Shown: positions 1 through 12,986, counted from the first letter of the stretch. The stretch: DNA of 64,000 bases from Hordeum vulgare subsp. vulgare (GCF_904849725.1 NC_058520.1:399479993-399543992), one strand, 5' to 3'. Notes: generated by a model not told the origin, from the sequence alone. Numbers and translations: made by a program.

Positions 1-574
1 TGGTTACCCGGTCCGAGGAAACCTACACCTCCACCACCCATGAATATGGGGGGGACGAGGAGGAGGACTCCCCTTCCCCTAGAGGTAAGAGGGCGGCGTT
101 AGAGGACGCCAAAGCCGGAGCGCGACCAGAAGGCCTAAAGAGGTTAAAGAAAACCTCGATCGGGGCTGTCGGTAAGCCGTCAGAGAAGGTGGCGCTCTCC
201 GACGATTCCAAAGACGATCTCCTTGCTTTGGGGAGGAAAAAACTAGCACCTCGAGGGTATGTTACCGTTCCCCATGTCTTGTATTTCATTAGATATTTAG
301 TAGGAGTGAACTCATATAAGCATCTTTTCCATAGTCCACCGAAGGTGCTCCCAATCGACTCTTCCAGCGGTCTGCCACTTGCCAGCGGGGCCCTGGATCG
401 CTCCACTCCTCTGCCAGCTCACGAAAGACCGGGAGAGGTTACCTCCTCTCCAGTTCCCTAGGTCAACACAACAGGGGCTCGAGGTTCGATCATCATGAGT
501 TCCTGACCGAGGTTGACACCTAGGTCTAGCAGGGCCAAGGGAACAAAATCCCCGAGGTCGTCAAGGAGACGTTG
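1..574 (+). pseudogene. Unrecognised decayed coding fragment, left half
   Basis: The frame starting at base 3 is already open at the window edge and runs to a stop at 459-461, about 152 codons with no internal stop. It has an acidic stretch, then basic residues, then DSKDDLLALGRKKLAPRG. Downstream to base 574 the coding character continues only in broken frames. The sequence is interrupted at 570-574 by the target duplication of the Sukkula element and resumes at 13569. Joining across the insertion gives a frame through the junction with one in-frame stop (residues VVKETLGQSWV), which supports continuity. I do not recognise the protein. A gag-like or accessory ORF of an older retrotransposon is the most likely origin, given the surroundings. 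A host gene fragment cannot be excluded. Confidence 0.45.
570..574. repeat. Target-site duplication CGTTG, left copy
   Basis: The five bases CGTTG immediately precede the left Sukkula LTR and are repeated at 13564-13568, right after the other LTR. This exact 5-bp duplication marks a single insertion event. Confidence 0.92.
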
Positions 575-870
575 TGTCACGCCCAAGATGCGACCCTATC
601 CTCAATTTGGCACGAGGGCCTCGTCAGGGATAGAAGCGCATCTCGTTGTGTCGCAAGAATGGATATCGTTACAAGTACATGTACTGAAAAGAAGAGATAT
701 ATATAGAGTTGGCTTACACTCGCCACAAGCTACATCAGAGTCACATCAGTACATTACATAAGCATCAAGAGTAAGAGCAGGGTCCGACTACGGACGAAAA
801 CAAACGACAAAATAAGAACGACGTCCATCCTTGCTATCCCAGGCTGCCGGCCTGGAACCCATCCTAGATC

Positions 871-891
871 GAAGAAGAAGAAGAAGAAGAA
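871..891. repeat. GAA microsatellite, 7 copies
   Basis: Seven uninterrupted GAA triplets. The homologous site in the other Sukkula LTR (9004-9045) has fourteen. Confidence 0.95.
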
Positions 892-3800
892 GCAACTCCA
901 AAAGAACAATCAACGCGCTCGCGTCGAGTAACCTTTACCTGTACCTGCAACTAGTGTTGTAGTAATCTGTGAGCCACAGGGGACTCAGCAATCTCATTTC
1001 CAGAGGTATCAAGACTAGCAAAGCTTAATGGGTGAGGTTGCAGCAGCGGCTAAGCATATATTTGGTGGCTAAACTTACGAGTACAAGAAATAAGAGAGGG
1101 AAGATCTACGCATAACGGACGTGTCTACTGATGATCAAAAGAATGATCCTGAACACCTACCTACGTCAGACATAACCCCACCGTGTCCTCGATCGGAGTA
1201 AGAACTCACGAAGGAGACAGTCACGGTTACGCACACAGTTGGCAAGTTTTAATTAAGTTAACTTCAAGTTATCTAGAACCAGTGCTAAACAAAGCTTCCA
1301 CGTTGCCACATAACCGCGGCCACGGCTTTCCGAAAAGATTTAACCCTGCAGGGGTGCTCCAACTAGTCCATCACAAATTACGACAAGCCGCATAGAAATC
1401 CTCAATCACGAAGCTTGCGATCTCGACGGATTCCCTAGTGGAAAACCTCAACTCTGAGATTACCCAAAGCATCACCGGAATCCCGATGCACAAGATATTC
1501 CGTCAAAGGTAAAACTAATCCAGCAAGGCCGCCCGACGTGTCGATGATCCCGATAGGAGTCGCGTACCTCGTTCTCAGGACACGACGGATGGGTCACACT
1601 AGGAGAACCAAACCTCAGGTTGCCCCGCGGTGGCCTCGTAGTCTGCCAATTTGGACCAACACTCATGAGGAGCACTGGCCCGGGGGTTGATTAAATTATC
1701 CTCGGGGTCCGTAAAGTCCCTATGCAATTTTATTAGGTGTTTAGGCAAATGTAGTACCAAAGTTGGGCCTTGCCAGACCAGTCTTAATCTAAAACGATTA
1801 TCAAGGGGGTCCCCATAACAACCCCGATCGTGTTAGGAGCGCTCATTTATGAAACATAACACCGGTAGTCGAAAACTAAGGGGGCAAAGGTGGAACAAAA
1901 CACCAGGCTAGAAAGGCCGAGCCTTCCACCTTTTACCAAGTATATAGGTGCATTAAATTAAATAGCTTTTAAACATGGTGATATAACAAGGAACCCATGT
2001 TTTCACATGGAAGCAACTGCACCTGCAACTAGCAACGCTATCAACATGATTAAGCAAGCACTAACATAGCCAATCAGTGGTTTGCTAGGTCGAACAGGTT
2101 GAAGGTAATCATGGCATTGTTGAGAGGCTGATATTTAACAGGTGGTAGGCAACGAGACATAAATGATAGAAGCGATAAAGTAGCATGGCAATGATAGTAA
2201 TGGTATCTGGGGAAATGATCATCTTGCCTGAGATCCCGCTTGGAAGAAGAACGCCTCCGAGAAGCAGACGAACCGACGTAGTCGAACGGGTCCTCACTTA
2301 CCGACACGCTTGCGGAACTCTAATGGGACGAAGGAAACCGGAAACAAGAATCAACACACGATATTCACCACACGATGCGCAACACAAATTATGCATGAGA
2401 AGCTGAACGCATGCAAGACACGGCATGGCAATTCACACAATCAAACACTACACATTAAGTGAAGTACAATATGCAACGAGTTGCATATTGACGAAACTCC
2501 ACGTTTAATTATTTAGTTCTATCCCGATTAGATACACGACAATATTAAATGTGGTTAAACATGGCAAGAGGTGAAGCACAATTAATCTACCTATCTAGGC
2601 ATTTTAAATTAGGTCGGAAATGACATATAGCACCTCCGGAACGACCTCACATGTTAACTTATAATTCTGTCCAGATCTGAACTAATGCATTTAATTAGTT
2701 GTTAAACAGCAAAACAAATAGGTTCACGTGATACTACGCGTCGATACAAGCAATTTACACATAAAGAACATCTCCAACGTAGCTACGGATCAAAAGATAC
2801 AGACACTGCAAGATATGATGGCATGAATGCAAAATGTGTGCAATGACGGTGACGAGCACTTCAAAACATATAAAAACATACAAACAGCAAGATAAAATGA
2901 AACTACACGAGATTCTAAGAAAGTTTCATGTAGGACACGATCAAATCGGAGCTACTGTTCAAAAACTACGAGCAAAACAAGAAATGACTACAATCTGCCA
3001 AAATCAGCCACATAGCATTTGCCACGCCCCACAACTACGAGCTACACAACTCCGATAAACTCAAGCAAGGCATGGCACGAAAGAGGGGAAGACACACTAC
3101 TACAAACTACCAACAACAACTAGCATGGCAGCAAGGATCACTAGGGAAAGAAGACAGAAAATGGTATCTCACACACTATTTCAGACTTGGTGAAAATTAC
3201 ACCTCATGAAACTGCAGTTTTCGTTCTGAAGCTATATTGACAGAAGCAAAATCATAAGCTACAGGACTCCAAATGGCATGAAAATTCGCAGCATGCTAGA
3301 GAAACACAAGGGGTACAACTAACTCCATTGGACCAACCTCAAAAGAGCTACAATTTACAAGAAACAAGCAAGACAAGACAACAACAAAATAATAACAGAT
3401 TCCAGACTTAGAAATATTTCAGCTCCTCCAAATCAGCACTATTTCTAGCAACTTGAGGGCTATCAAACCACACCTAAACATGCATTTCTATTGCAACCAA
3501 ATATACCAGGGGCTAGTCTAAACATCAAAGAACAACTCCCTAGTTGACAACTCCTTCAAACGAAGCACGAAATAAATCCTATGAATTAAACAAAAGGGCA
3601 TCACGGCGAAATATCGCGCGAACTAACTTACTCAAAAGCTAAAACTAATTGCACAGAAAAATCCAATGGATTTTTGTACCCCGAAAACATATAAAATATG
3701 TGGGGTTGCACAACAAAAATAATGCCACACGAAAATGCGAGAAAATAACCTATACATGGGAAAATAAACTACCGGCAAACCCTACACGCAAAAATACAAA

Positions 3801-4842
3801 TGACCACTCTAAAATGCATGAAAAAATGGTTCCTAAAACATGGGCATTTCTAATACGGTATTCGAGCAATTCGAACACACGCGGAAAATTAAATACGCGG
3901 CTAAACCTATTGGGACAACACGCCAAATGATGCATTCGGCACGCTAAACGACATCAAACAAATATGCAAGTTGCACCAACGTATTCTACGCGCAAAACTA
4001 CGCAAAATCCATATGCTACATGTCGCGATCCGACTTACGGATTAAATTCTACGGGCGTTCTAATATACAGATGTTTTACTGGAATTTAATTAATTCCTAA
4101 AATATCCTAAATTTCCTAATGGGCCGAACAGAGGGCACAACATTATAAAAATGCAGCAGGCGGGGGATTACCTTGGGGAAGGACACTGGGACGGTTGGAG
4201 GGTCGGAGGAGTGGACTTGGGTCTTGGGCCGCGGGGCCCACGCGCGGTCACGGCCTGGCGGAGGGGCTCCTCGATCCGTCTCCTCCCGTCGCCTCGTGGG
4301 AGGGAGGCCACGAGGCCATGGCGGCGCGGCTAACAGGCACCGGCGAGGGGACGGCCAGGCCGCGGCAGCCAGCGGCGGAATGACGCGGGGCGGCGCTGCA
4401 GAGGCCCTTGGGTGGCGGCGGATCCAGATCCAGCCTGGATCGAGGGCGGCCGGCGGCGAGTCTCCTGGATCTGGCGTATGCGGCGGCCGACGGGGTGCAG
4501 CGGGGAGGCCGCAAACGGCGGGGCGACGGGCTGCAGCGGGGCCTGAGGGGGCGCGGGGCTCCGGCGAGCTGCCGGCGGCGGCTGCGGGGCTGCACGGGGA
4601 GCTGGGGCGACGCGCAGGCGAGGTGCTCGTGGGAGGCTCTCGGGCAGGGAGGGGCTGCCATGGGAGGGACGCAAGGGAGCTCGGGGTCGGGCCCAGATGG
4701 GCTTTCCAGGGCCCGATTTGGGTCCTGACGGGCCTGAGGCTGGAGGTGGGGGGAGGAGCAGTCTGGGAGGATCAGGGAACGCCAAGTGACGGCTAGGGAA
4801 AGGCAGGGCGCGGAAATTGAGGGGAAGAAGTGATTGGCTGTC

Positions 4843-4850
4843 TATTTATA
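4843..4850 (-). promoter_or_regulatory. Probable Sukkula LTR TATA box (3' LTR)
   Basis: Minus strand reads TATAAATA within GTCTATAAATAGACAG, preserved in the other LTR at 12987-12994. It lies about 570 bp into the LTR, which would make U3 short and leave over 4 kb of R plus U5. Position and conservation support it; no transcript evidence. Confidence 0.5.
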
Positions 4851-5419
4851 GACAAAGGGGTTAGGGTTAGGGTTTCGGGCATTTTCGGGCCCTCCGATTG
4901 CGATCGGACGCTCCGGAAATGTCCTAGGGTAGGTGGCTAGGCTTAGGCCGTGTAGAGGGGGTGTTGGCTAAGATGAGAGGGAGGTGGGCAGCCCAGCAAC
5001 GCGATAATTAAAATCCCGAAAACATCCGATGAATAACCGAAGACGGTGCCGCTACGGTCGACCGTTCGGGTACCAGACGGACTCCGATCGCGACGAAATT
5101 CGACAGGCGGCCTAGCGATAACTATTTACGACCGCATGCCAAGTTTCACCCTGATCAGAGAAAGTTTTAAACACACTTTTGAAAACAAGATTTAAATGTT
5201 GCCGCGGGCGCGTGCGAGTGCGGTCGGACTCAGAACGGACAACGACGAGAACCGACAACTACTAACGAATGCAAGGTTTGAAAACTGGCAGCAACGGAGA
5301 TGCCGATGCAATGCAGATGATGCGCATGATGCGATGACGATGCGACAAAAGAAAATAGACACACGACGAAAACGGAAAGAAGGGGGAATCTTGTGGAACG
5401 TCGGCACCGGGCTGTCACA

Positions 5420-5426
5420 ACTCTCC
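5420..5426 (-). other. Probable polypurine tract of Sukkula
   Basis: On the minus strand GGAGAGT directly abuts the 3' LTR start (TGTGACAG). It is a short purine run where the plus-strand primer for reverse transcription is expected. Confidence 0.5.
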
Positions 5427-8400
5427 TACACTACAAGAGGAACTCGCCCCGAGATCCAAGAATGAAAGGGGAAGAGGATGAGGAAGAACAAGAGGTAAAA
5501 ACTTAGTCGCTTCTTTGACAAACGAGTGAAACCAACGATCCTTGAAAGTTGCAAAGAGATGAGGAATGATATGAGAAAGAAGCAAGAATTCACGGAAAAT
5601 TTCGGCAGCACTTCGGTATGAAAATGGGACAAAAAATTCGATAAGATGAAAGAAATAGACAATATTCATAACAAACAACTAAATAGAGCAAGGGAACACC
5701 ATGATCATTATAGAACAACAAGATAGACCCAAAAGAGCAACATCACAATGACTCCGGAACAATAGAATAGGAACTAGCTCAAACGGAAGAAGAGAATGAA
5801 GAAAAGAATGACAACTACTAACTCCAATGAACTTGGCAAGCATCCTTGCAAGAAGAATTGGACGGAGTTGTTGGAAAAACAACAACGAAAAGAACAAGAT
5901 AGTAGTGGGCTTATGGAAACCTTTCAAACTAATGAAGTGACAACCAGCCACTAAAAGAAACAAGGATTGATTGGGAGAAACAAGATATGAACAATTTCTT
6001 ACACCAAGAGGATACATTGAGAAGTTGGATTAATGACAAGCACCATGATAGCAACAATCCATAGGAAAAGCTTTAGGTGAAATCCAAACCAAGATAGCTC
6101 AATGAAGAAATCATGGGTTGCAAATATCTCATGATCATAGAATTGGTGGGTTTAATTATCTCATTCTTGAAAGGAAATCTATTCGAAACTCCTACACTAA
6201 GAAGAATGCTATAATACCACCTCACAGGATAACGGAAGAACAATTGCACATATAAATGCAAGAGAAATGATACTTGAGGTTCTCGAACAAGAATCTTGAA
6301 GAACTATTGAGAATGGATTGAAACCTTGATGAACCACCATGAAGGACCTCCGTATACAAATGAATGATGCAAAGATTACAAGGTAGAAAAGAATAAGATT
6401 ATGACCTTGCCATGATTTAGATGAAGCAACACGAAGAGATACTTGAGAAAACTTGGAACTTCGGAAAAGAAAGATAAGCACTTGAGAAAAGAATTGATAT
6501 CATGAGCCACTCCGGAAAAATAATTCAGATTACTATGAACAAGAATAAGAATTATGCTATGCTTATCCTTCATCAATTTTAATTGATGACAAGCAACGGA
6601 TTTAGCGTAGCAATTATTCTTGAAAGGATCTTGAAGAGGCAGAGAGATAAGCACCATTTGAAGCATAATTGAAGGAAGCACCGGTAAGAATTCACAATTG
6701 AATGGGGATACCAAGAATGCATGGAAACACATGAAACTGAAGAGATCATGATCCACCTGAGAGAAAAACTTGAACAAAGCGCCGGAATAACCGAGAGACG
6801 AACGAAGAGACAACAATTGAGAAGAATTGAGGATGAAAGCTGAAAGCTGAGAACGAAGAGTCTTCTGAAATGATGGCCTTCAGAGGAACGAGAAATAAAA
6901 ACAACTCAGAAACGCACCGGATAGCAAATAAGAGATTACTCATGATTGACAACAAATGAGAGGATACACGAAGCTGAGATGACAGTCTTCACAAGAATGG
7001 AACAAGACTGAGAGAAACACTCCTTCGAATTGCAAGCTAAGAATGATGACGAGAACAACACCAAGAATACTGAGACACTCCGGAATAATGAAGAATGAAA
7101 GGTTGAACCAATATGAGAATTAATTCAAATAGATCTTGACGAAGGGATATGACTGATGGAAATCATACTTACGTCATAGTTGAAAAGAATTAAAGGATCT
7201 CCGGGAAAATATTAAAAGAGCCAGGAAAGATCCTGGGAAAAACCTGTGGGTTATGGGCCCACTCGAAGAAACCATCGTTAGAAAAGATTGCTTAGAAGAG
7301 AGATATGGCACCGGTATGAAGAGAACTAGATGAGGTTGAAAACCTCGAAATAACTGAAGGATTGAAAACCAGAACTTCTGAAATATCTTTAACACTCCGA
7401 AAAGAAAGAGAGAGGAATTAATAAGCAAGATAGGCTGATAAGAATCTCCAACATAGGAAAGAATCTACAAGGATAAAAAGGATATGATGAACACGGACAA
7501 CTGAATTAAATTCGCCGGTAAGGATGACAAGAATGAACAAATATTACACGAATCTCCTGAGAATCTTCACAATGAATCACCGGGTAAGAGAGAAAAGAAC
7601 AGACAGCGGAAGCACAATGAAAATAAAACTCTTGGATGAAAATTGAATCACTGAAGAAAAAGGGTGGGAGGGCGGGGGAAAACAAAGACAACTTGGGACA
7701 GATGAGACAAACTCCGGTAAGAATTGAGAGATTAATCTGCAAAAAATTAGAGAGGATTGAATCCAGTTGCAGAGAAGCACACCGGTTGAAAAGGAATTAA
7801 CATGACGACTCCGGTTAACAAAATTGATGAGACAATTGATTGAGCAAAAGGATTAGCACTCTCACATGAAAATATGAGAACACAGATTAGGAAAGATCTG
7901 AAATCACCACTTGACATCGAAGAAACACGAATTACCACATTCAACAACACAAAGGATGAGGCTTATGAAACAAGCTAGAACAAACTCATGAGAAAGATTT
8001 CGTTCGATATTTCCGTGGACAGGAATCCACTAGATGTCGAACCCGAACCTAACATGATGCATTTGTTGGAAGATTGTCCTATAAGCAACTACTTGAATTC
8101 CCACCTATGAATTCCCGAAATATATGGTCATGCAATCTGGTACACGGATACAAGGAGTAATATCACACAACTCCTATACTAACCCGTCACCTGTATCACA
8201 TCCGTCAACACACAACTAGAATCTCGGACCTTCATCTACAACAGACCCTCGTGATCACAACGATACAAAGTATGGCAGTACTCCCGAACAATCTGTACCA
8301 GTACTGGGGACATCGGGGTTATCTCGCCACTACTAGTATTGAAGCAATTACGAACATCCTTCGTTCTTAGATACTCAGAAATCTGAATGATAACGATGTG

Positions 8401-8692
8401 CTCAAGAATCCCCTGGAGCTCAACTCCCCTGAAACTTAAAGCAGATAGGAGGCACCAAGACAGAACTCCGTCACATCGGCATCATATAGATTCCAAAAAT
8501 ATCCGCGTTATCCTAAAAAAATTGAGTGAGAAGAGGAGTAGAATAAATTATTACGTTAAGATTCCTCACCAGAGCATAGAAGAGGAGAAAAAAGAATCCT
8601 ACTCTCCGATATATAACTAAGACTCAAATAGTTTTTCACTAGACTCGACTCGGCCAAGTTCGATCAATCAAGGGGGTTCCTAGGTCGATACT

Positions 8693-8704
8693 GCTCTGAT
8701 ACCA
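8693..8704 (-). other. Primer-binding site, initiator-Met type (Sukkula)
   Basis: Minus strand TGGTATCAGAGC, the standard complement of the plant initiator-methionine tRNA 3' end, three bases from the 5' LTR. It fixes the element's orientation. Confidence 0.9.
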
Positions 8705-9003
8705 ACTTGCCACGCCCAAGATGCGACCCTATCCTCAATTTGGCACGAGGTCCTCGTCAGGGATAGAAGCGCATCTCGTCGTGTCGCAAGAATGGATATC
8801 ATTACAAGTACATGTACTAAAAAGAAGAGATATATATAGAGTTGTCTTACACTCGCCACAAGCTACATCAGAGTCACATCAGTACATTACATAAGCATCA
8901 AGAGTAAGAGCAGGGTCCGACTACGGACGAAAACAAACGACAAAAGAAGAACGACGTCCATCCTTGCTATCCCAGGCTGACGGCCTGGAACCCATCCTAG
9001 ATC

Positions 9004-9045
9004 GAAGAAGAAGAAGAAGAAGAAGAAGAAGAAGAAGAAGAAGAA
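9004..9045. repeat. GAA microsatellite, 14 copies
   Basis: Fourteen uninterrupted GAA triplets in the 5' LTR of Sukkula, exactly twice the number at the matching site at 871-891. Confidence 0.95.
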
Positions 9046-12000
9046 GCAACTCCAAAAGAACAATCAACGCGCTCGCGTCGAGTAACCTTTACCTGTACCT
9101 GCAACTGGTGTTGTAGTAATCTGTGAGCCACAGGGGACTCAGCAATCTCATTTCCCAAGGTATCAAGACTAGCAAAGCTTAATGGGTGAGGTATGGTTAA
9201 GTGGTGAGGTTGCAGCAGCGGCTAAGCATATATTTGGTGGCTAAACTTACGAGTACAAGAAATAAGAGAGGGAAGACTTACGCATAACTGACGTGTCTAC
9301 TGATGATCAAAAGAATGATCCTGAACACCTACCTACGTCAGACATAACCCCACCGTGTCCTCGATCGGAGTAAGAACTCACGAAGGAGACAGTCACGGTT
9401 ACGCACACAGTTGGCAAGTTTTAATTAAGTTAACTTCAAGTTATCTAGAACCAGTGTTAAACAAAGCTTCCACGTTGCGACATAACCGCGGGCACGGCTT
9501 TCTGAAAAGATTTAACCCTACAGGGGTGCTCCAACTAGTCCATCACAAATTACCACAAGCCGCATAGAAATCCTCAATCACGAAGCTCGTGATCTCGTCG
9601 GATTCCCTAGTGGAAAACCTCAACTCTGAGATTACCCAAAGCATCACCGGAATCCCGATGCACAAGATATTCCGTCAAAGGTAAAACTAATCCAGCAAGG
9701 CCGCCCGACGTGTCGACGATCTCGATAGGAGTCGCGTACCTCGTTCTCAGGACACGACGGATGGGTCACACTAGGAGAACCAAACCTCGGGTTGCCCCGC
9801 GGTGGCCCCGTAGTCTGCCAATTTGGACCAACACTCATGAGGAGCACTGGCCCCGGGGGTTGATTAAATTATCCTCGAGATCCGGAAAGTCCCTATGCAA
9901 TTTTATTAGGTGTTTAGGCAAATGTAGTACCAAAGTTGGGCCTTGCCAGACCAGTCTTAATCTAAAACGAATTATCAGGGGGGTCCCCATAACAACCCCG
10001 ATCGTGTTAGGAGCGCTCATTTATGGAACATAACATCGGTAGCCGAAAACTAAGGGGCAAAGGTGGAACAAAACACCAGGCTAGAAAGGCCGAGCCTTCC
10101 ACCTTTTACCAAGTATATAGGTGCATTAAATTAAATAGCTTTTAAACATGGTGATATAACAAGGAACCCATGTTTTCACATGGAAGCAACTGCACCTGCA
10201 ACTAGCAACGCTATCAACAGGATTAAGCAAGCAGTAACATAGCCAATCAGTGGTTTGCTAGGTCGAACAGGTTGAAGGTAATCATGGCATTGTTGAGAGG
10301 CTGATATTTAACAGGTGGTAGGCAACGAGACATAAACGATAGAAGCGATAAAGTAGCATGGCAATGATAGTAATGGTATCTGGGGAAATGATCATCTTGC
10401 CTGAGATCTCGCTTGGAAGAAGAACGCCTCCGTGAAGCAGACGAACCGACGTAGTCGAACGGGTCCTCATTTTTCGACACGCTTGCGGAACTCAAACGAG
10501 ACGAAGGAAACCGGAAACAAGAATCAACACACGATATTCACCACACAATGCGCAACACAAATGATGCATGAGGAGCTGAACGCATGCAAGACACGGCATG
10601 ACAATTCACACAATCAAACACTACACATTAAGCAAAGTACAATATGCAACGAGTTGCATATTGACGAAAATCCACGTTTAATTATTTAGTTCTATCCCGA
10701 TTAGATACACGTCAATATTAAATGTGGTTAAACATGGCAAGAGGTGAAGCGCAATTAATCTACCTATCTAGACATTTTAAATGAGGTCGGAAATGACATA
10801 TAGCACCTCCGGAACGACCTCACATGTTAATTTACAATTCTGTCCAGATCTGAACTAATGCATTTAATTAGTTGTTAGACAGCAAAACAAATAGGTTCAC
10901 GTGATTCTACGCATCGAGACAAGCAATTTACACATAAAGAACATCTCCAACGGAGCTACAGATCAAAAGATACAGACACCGCAAGATATGATGGCATGAA
11001 TGCAAAATGTGTGCAACGACGGTGACGAGCACTTCAAAACATACAAACACATACAAACAGCAAAAGAAAATGAAACTACACGAGATTCTAAGCAAGATTC
11101 ATGTAGGACACGATCAAATCGGAGCTACGGTTCAAAAACTACGAGCAAAACAAGAAATGACTACAATCTGCCAAAATCAGCCACATAACATTTGCCACGC
11201 CCCACAACTACGAGCTACACAACTCCGATAAACTTAAGCAAGGCATGGCACGAAAGAGGGCAAGACGCACTACTACAAACTACCAACAACAACTAGCATG
11301 GAAGCAAGGATCACTAGGGAAAGAAGACACAAAATGGCATTTCACACACCATTTCAGACTTAGTGAAAATTAGACCTCATGAAAGTGCAGTTTTCGATCT
11401 GAAGCTATATTGACAGCAGCAAAACCATAATCTACAGGATTCCAAATGGCATGAAAATTCACAGCATTTTAGAGAAACACAAGGGGTACAACTAACTCCA
11501 TTGGACTAACCTCAAAAGAGCTACAGTTCACAAGATACAAGCAAGACAAGACAGCAACAAAATAATAACAGATTCTAGACTTAGAAATATTTCAGCTCCT
11601 CAAATCAGCACTATTTCTAGCAACTTGAGGGCTATCAAACCACACCTAAACATGCATTTGTAGTGCAACCAAATATACCAGGGGCTAGTCTAAACATCAA
11701 AGAACAACTCCCTAGTTGACAACTCCTTCAAACGAAGCACTGAATAAATCCTACGAATTAAACAAAAGGGCATCACGGCAAAATATCGCGTGAACTAACT
11801 TACTCAAAAGCTAAAACTACTACCCGGAAAACATATAAAATATGTGTGGTTGCACAAAAAAAATAAAGCCACACGAAAATGCGAGAAAATAACCTATACA
11901 CGGGAAAATAAACTACCGGCAAACCCTGCACGCAAAAATACAAATGACCGCTCTAAAATGCATGGAAATATGGTTCCTAAAACATGGGAATTTCTAATAC

Positions 12001-12986
12001 GGCATTCGAGCAATTCGAACACGCGCGGAAAATTAAATACGTGGCTAAACCTATTGAGACAGCACGCCAAACGATGCATTCGGCATGCTAAACGGCGTTA
12101 AACAAATATGCAATTTGCACCAACGTATTCTACGCGCAAAACTACACGAAATCCATATGCTACATGTCGCGATCCGACTTACGGATTAAATTCTACGGGC
12201 GTTCTAATATACGGATGTTTTAGTGGAATTTAACTAATTCCTAAAATATCCTAAATTTCCTAATTGGCCGAACAGAGGGCGCAACATTATAAAAATGCAG
12301 TACGTGGGGGATTACCTTGGGGAAGGACACTGGGCCGGTTGGAGGGTCGGAGGAGTGGACTGGGGTCTTGGGCCGCGGGGCCCAGGCGCGGTCACGGCCT
12401 GGAGGAGGGGCTCCTCGATCTGTCTCCTCCCTTCGCCTCGTGGGAGCGAGGCCACGAGGCCATGGCGGCGCGGCTAACAGGCACCGACGAGGGGACGGCC
12501 AGGCCGCGGCAGCCGGCGGCGGAACGACGCGGGGCGGCGCTGCACAGGCCCTTGGGTGGCGGCGGATCGAGATCCATCCTGGATCGAGGGCGGTCGGCGG
12601 CGAGTGTCCTGGATCTGGCACATGCGGCGTCCGACGGGGTGCAACGGGGAGGCCGCAAACGGCGGGGCGATGGGCTGCAGCGGGGCCTGAGGGGGCGCGG
12701 GGCTCCGGCAAGCTGCCGTCGGCGGCTGCGGGGCGGCATGGGGAGTTGGGTCGGCGCGCAGGCGAGGTGCTCGTGGGTGGCTCTCAGGTAGGCAGGGGCT
12801 GCCATGGGAGGGACGCAAGGAAGCTCGGGGTCGGGCCTAGATGGGCTTTCTAGGGCCCGATTTGGGTCCTGACGGGCCTGAGGCTGGAGGTGGGGGGAGG
12901 AGCAGTCTGGGAGGATCAGGGAACGCCAAGTGACGGCTAGGGTTAGGCAGGGCGCGGAAATTGAGAGGAAGAAGTGATTGGCTGTC

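Larger units (their letters stand above)
575..5419 (-). repeat. Sukkula 3' LTR
   Basis: Long terminal repeat read on the minus strand from TGTGACAGCCC (5419) to GGGCGTGACA (575). It ends in TG...CA. A GC-rich block at about 4180-4760 lies just downstream of the TATA box. It shares small ORFs and a seven-copy GAA run with its partner. Over one hand-aligned stretch of about 260 bases (from 1176) I count 9 substitutions against the right LTR, about 3.4 percent. This is a sample, not a full alignment. Confidence 0.9.
5420..8707 (-). other. Sukkula internal domain, no protein-coding capacity seen
   Basis: This 3.3-kb stretch between PBS and polypurine tract has only short ORFs with no recognisable domain. 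The longest minus-strand ones (for example 6376-6816) are hydrophobic and low in complexity. They look like a by-product of composition: the plus strand is purine-rich over most of the region, so the element's RNA would be rich in U and C. CCGG-centred hexamers of the form CTCCGG or CACCGG recur every 30-170 bp between about 6511 and 7815. LARD internal domains are known to be conserved without coding, and a structural or packaging role for the RNA has been proposed. Nothing here proves a function. Confidence 0.7.

Noticed and set aside
4173..4796. 207-codon plus-strand ORF in the Sukkula LTR (and its partner at 12317-12853)
   Set aside because: Runs against the element's transcription in a very GC-rich block that opens several frames on both strands. 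Composition explains it.
6376..6816. 146-codon minus-strand ORF in the Sukkula internal domain as a possible real gene
   Set aside because: Hydrophobic, Phe/Leu/Ser-rich, matches pyrimidine-rich composition, and similar open stretches occur throughout the region. No domain recognised.
8693..8704. tRNA gene fragment
   Set aside because: Only the 12-base complement of the tRNA 3' end is present, and it sits next to an LTR; it is a primer-binding site.
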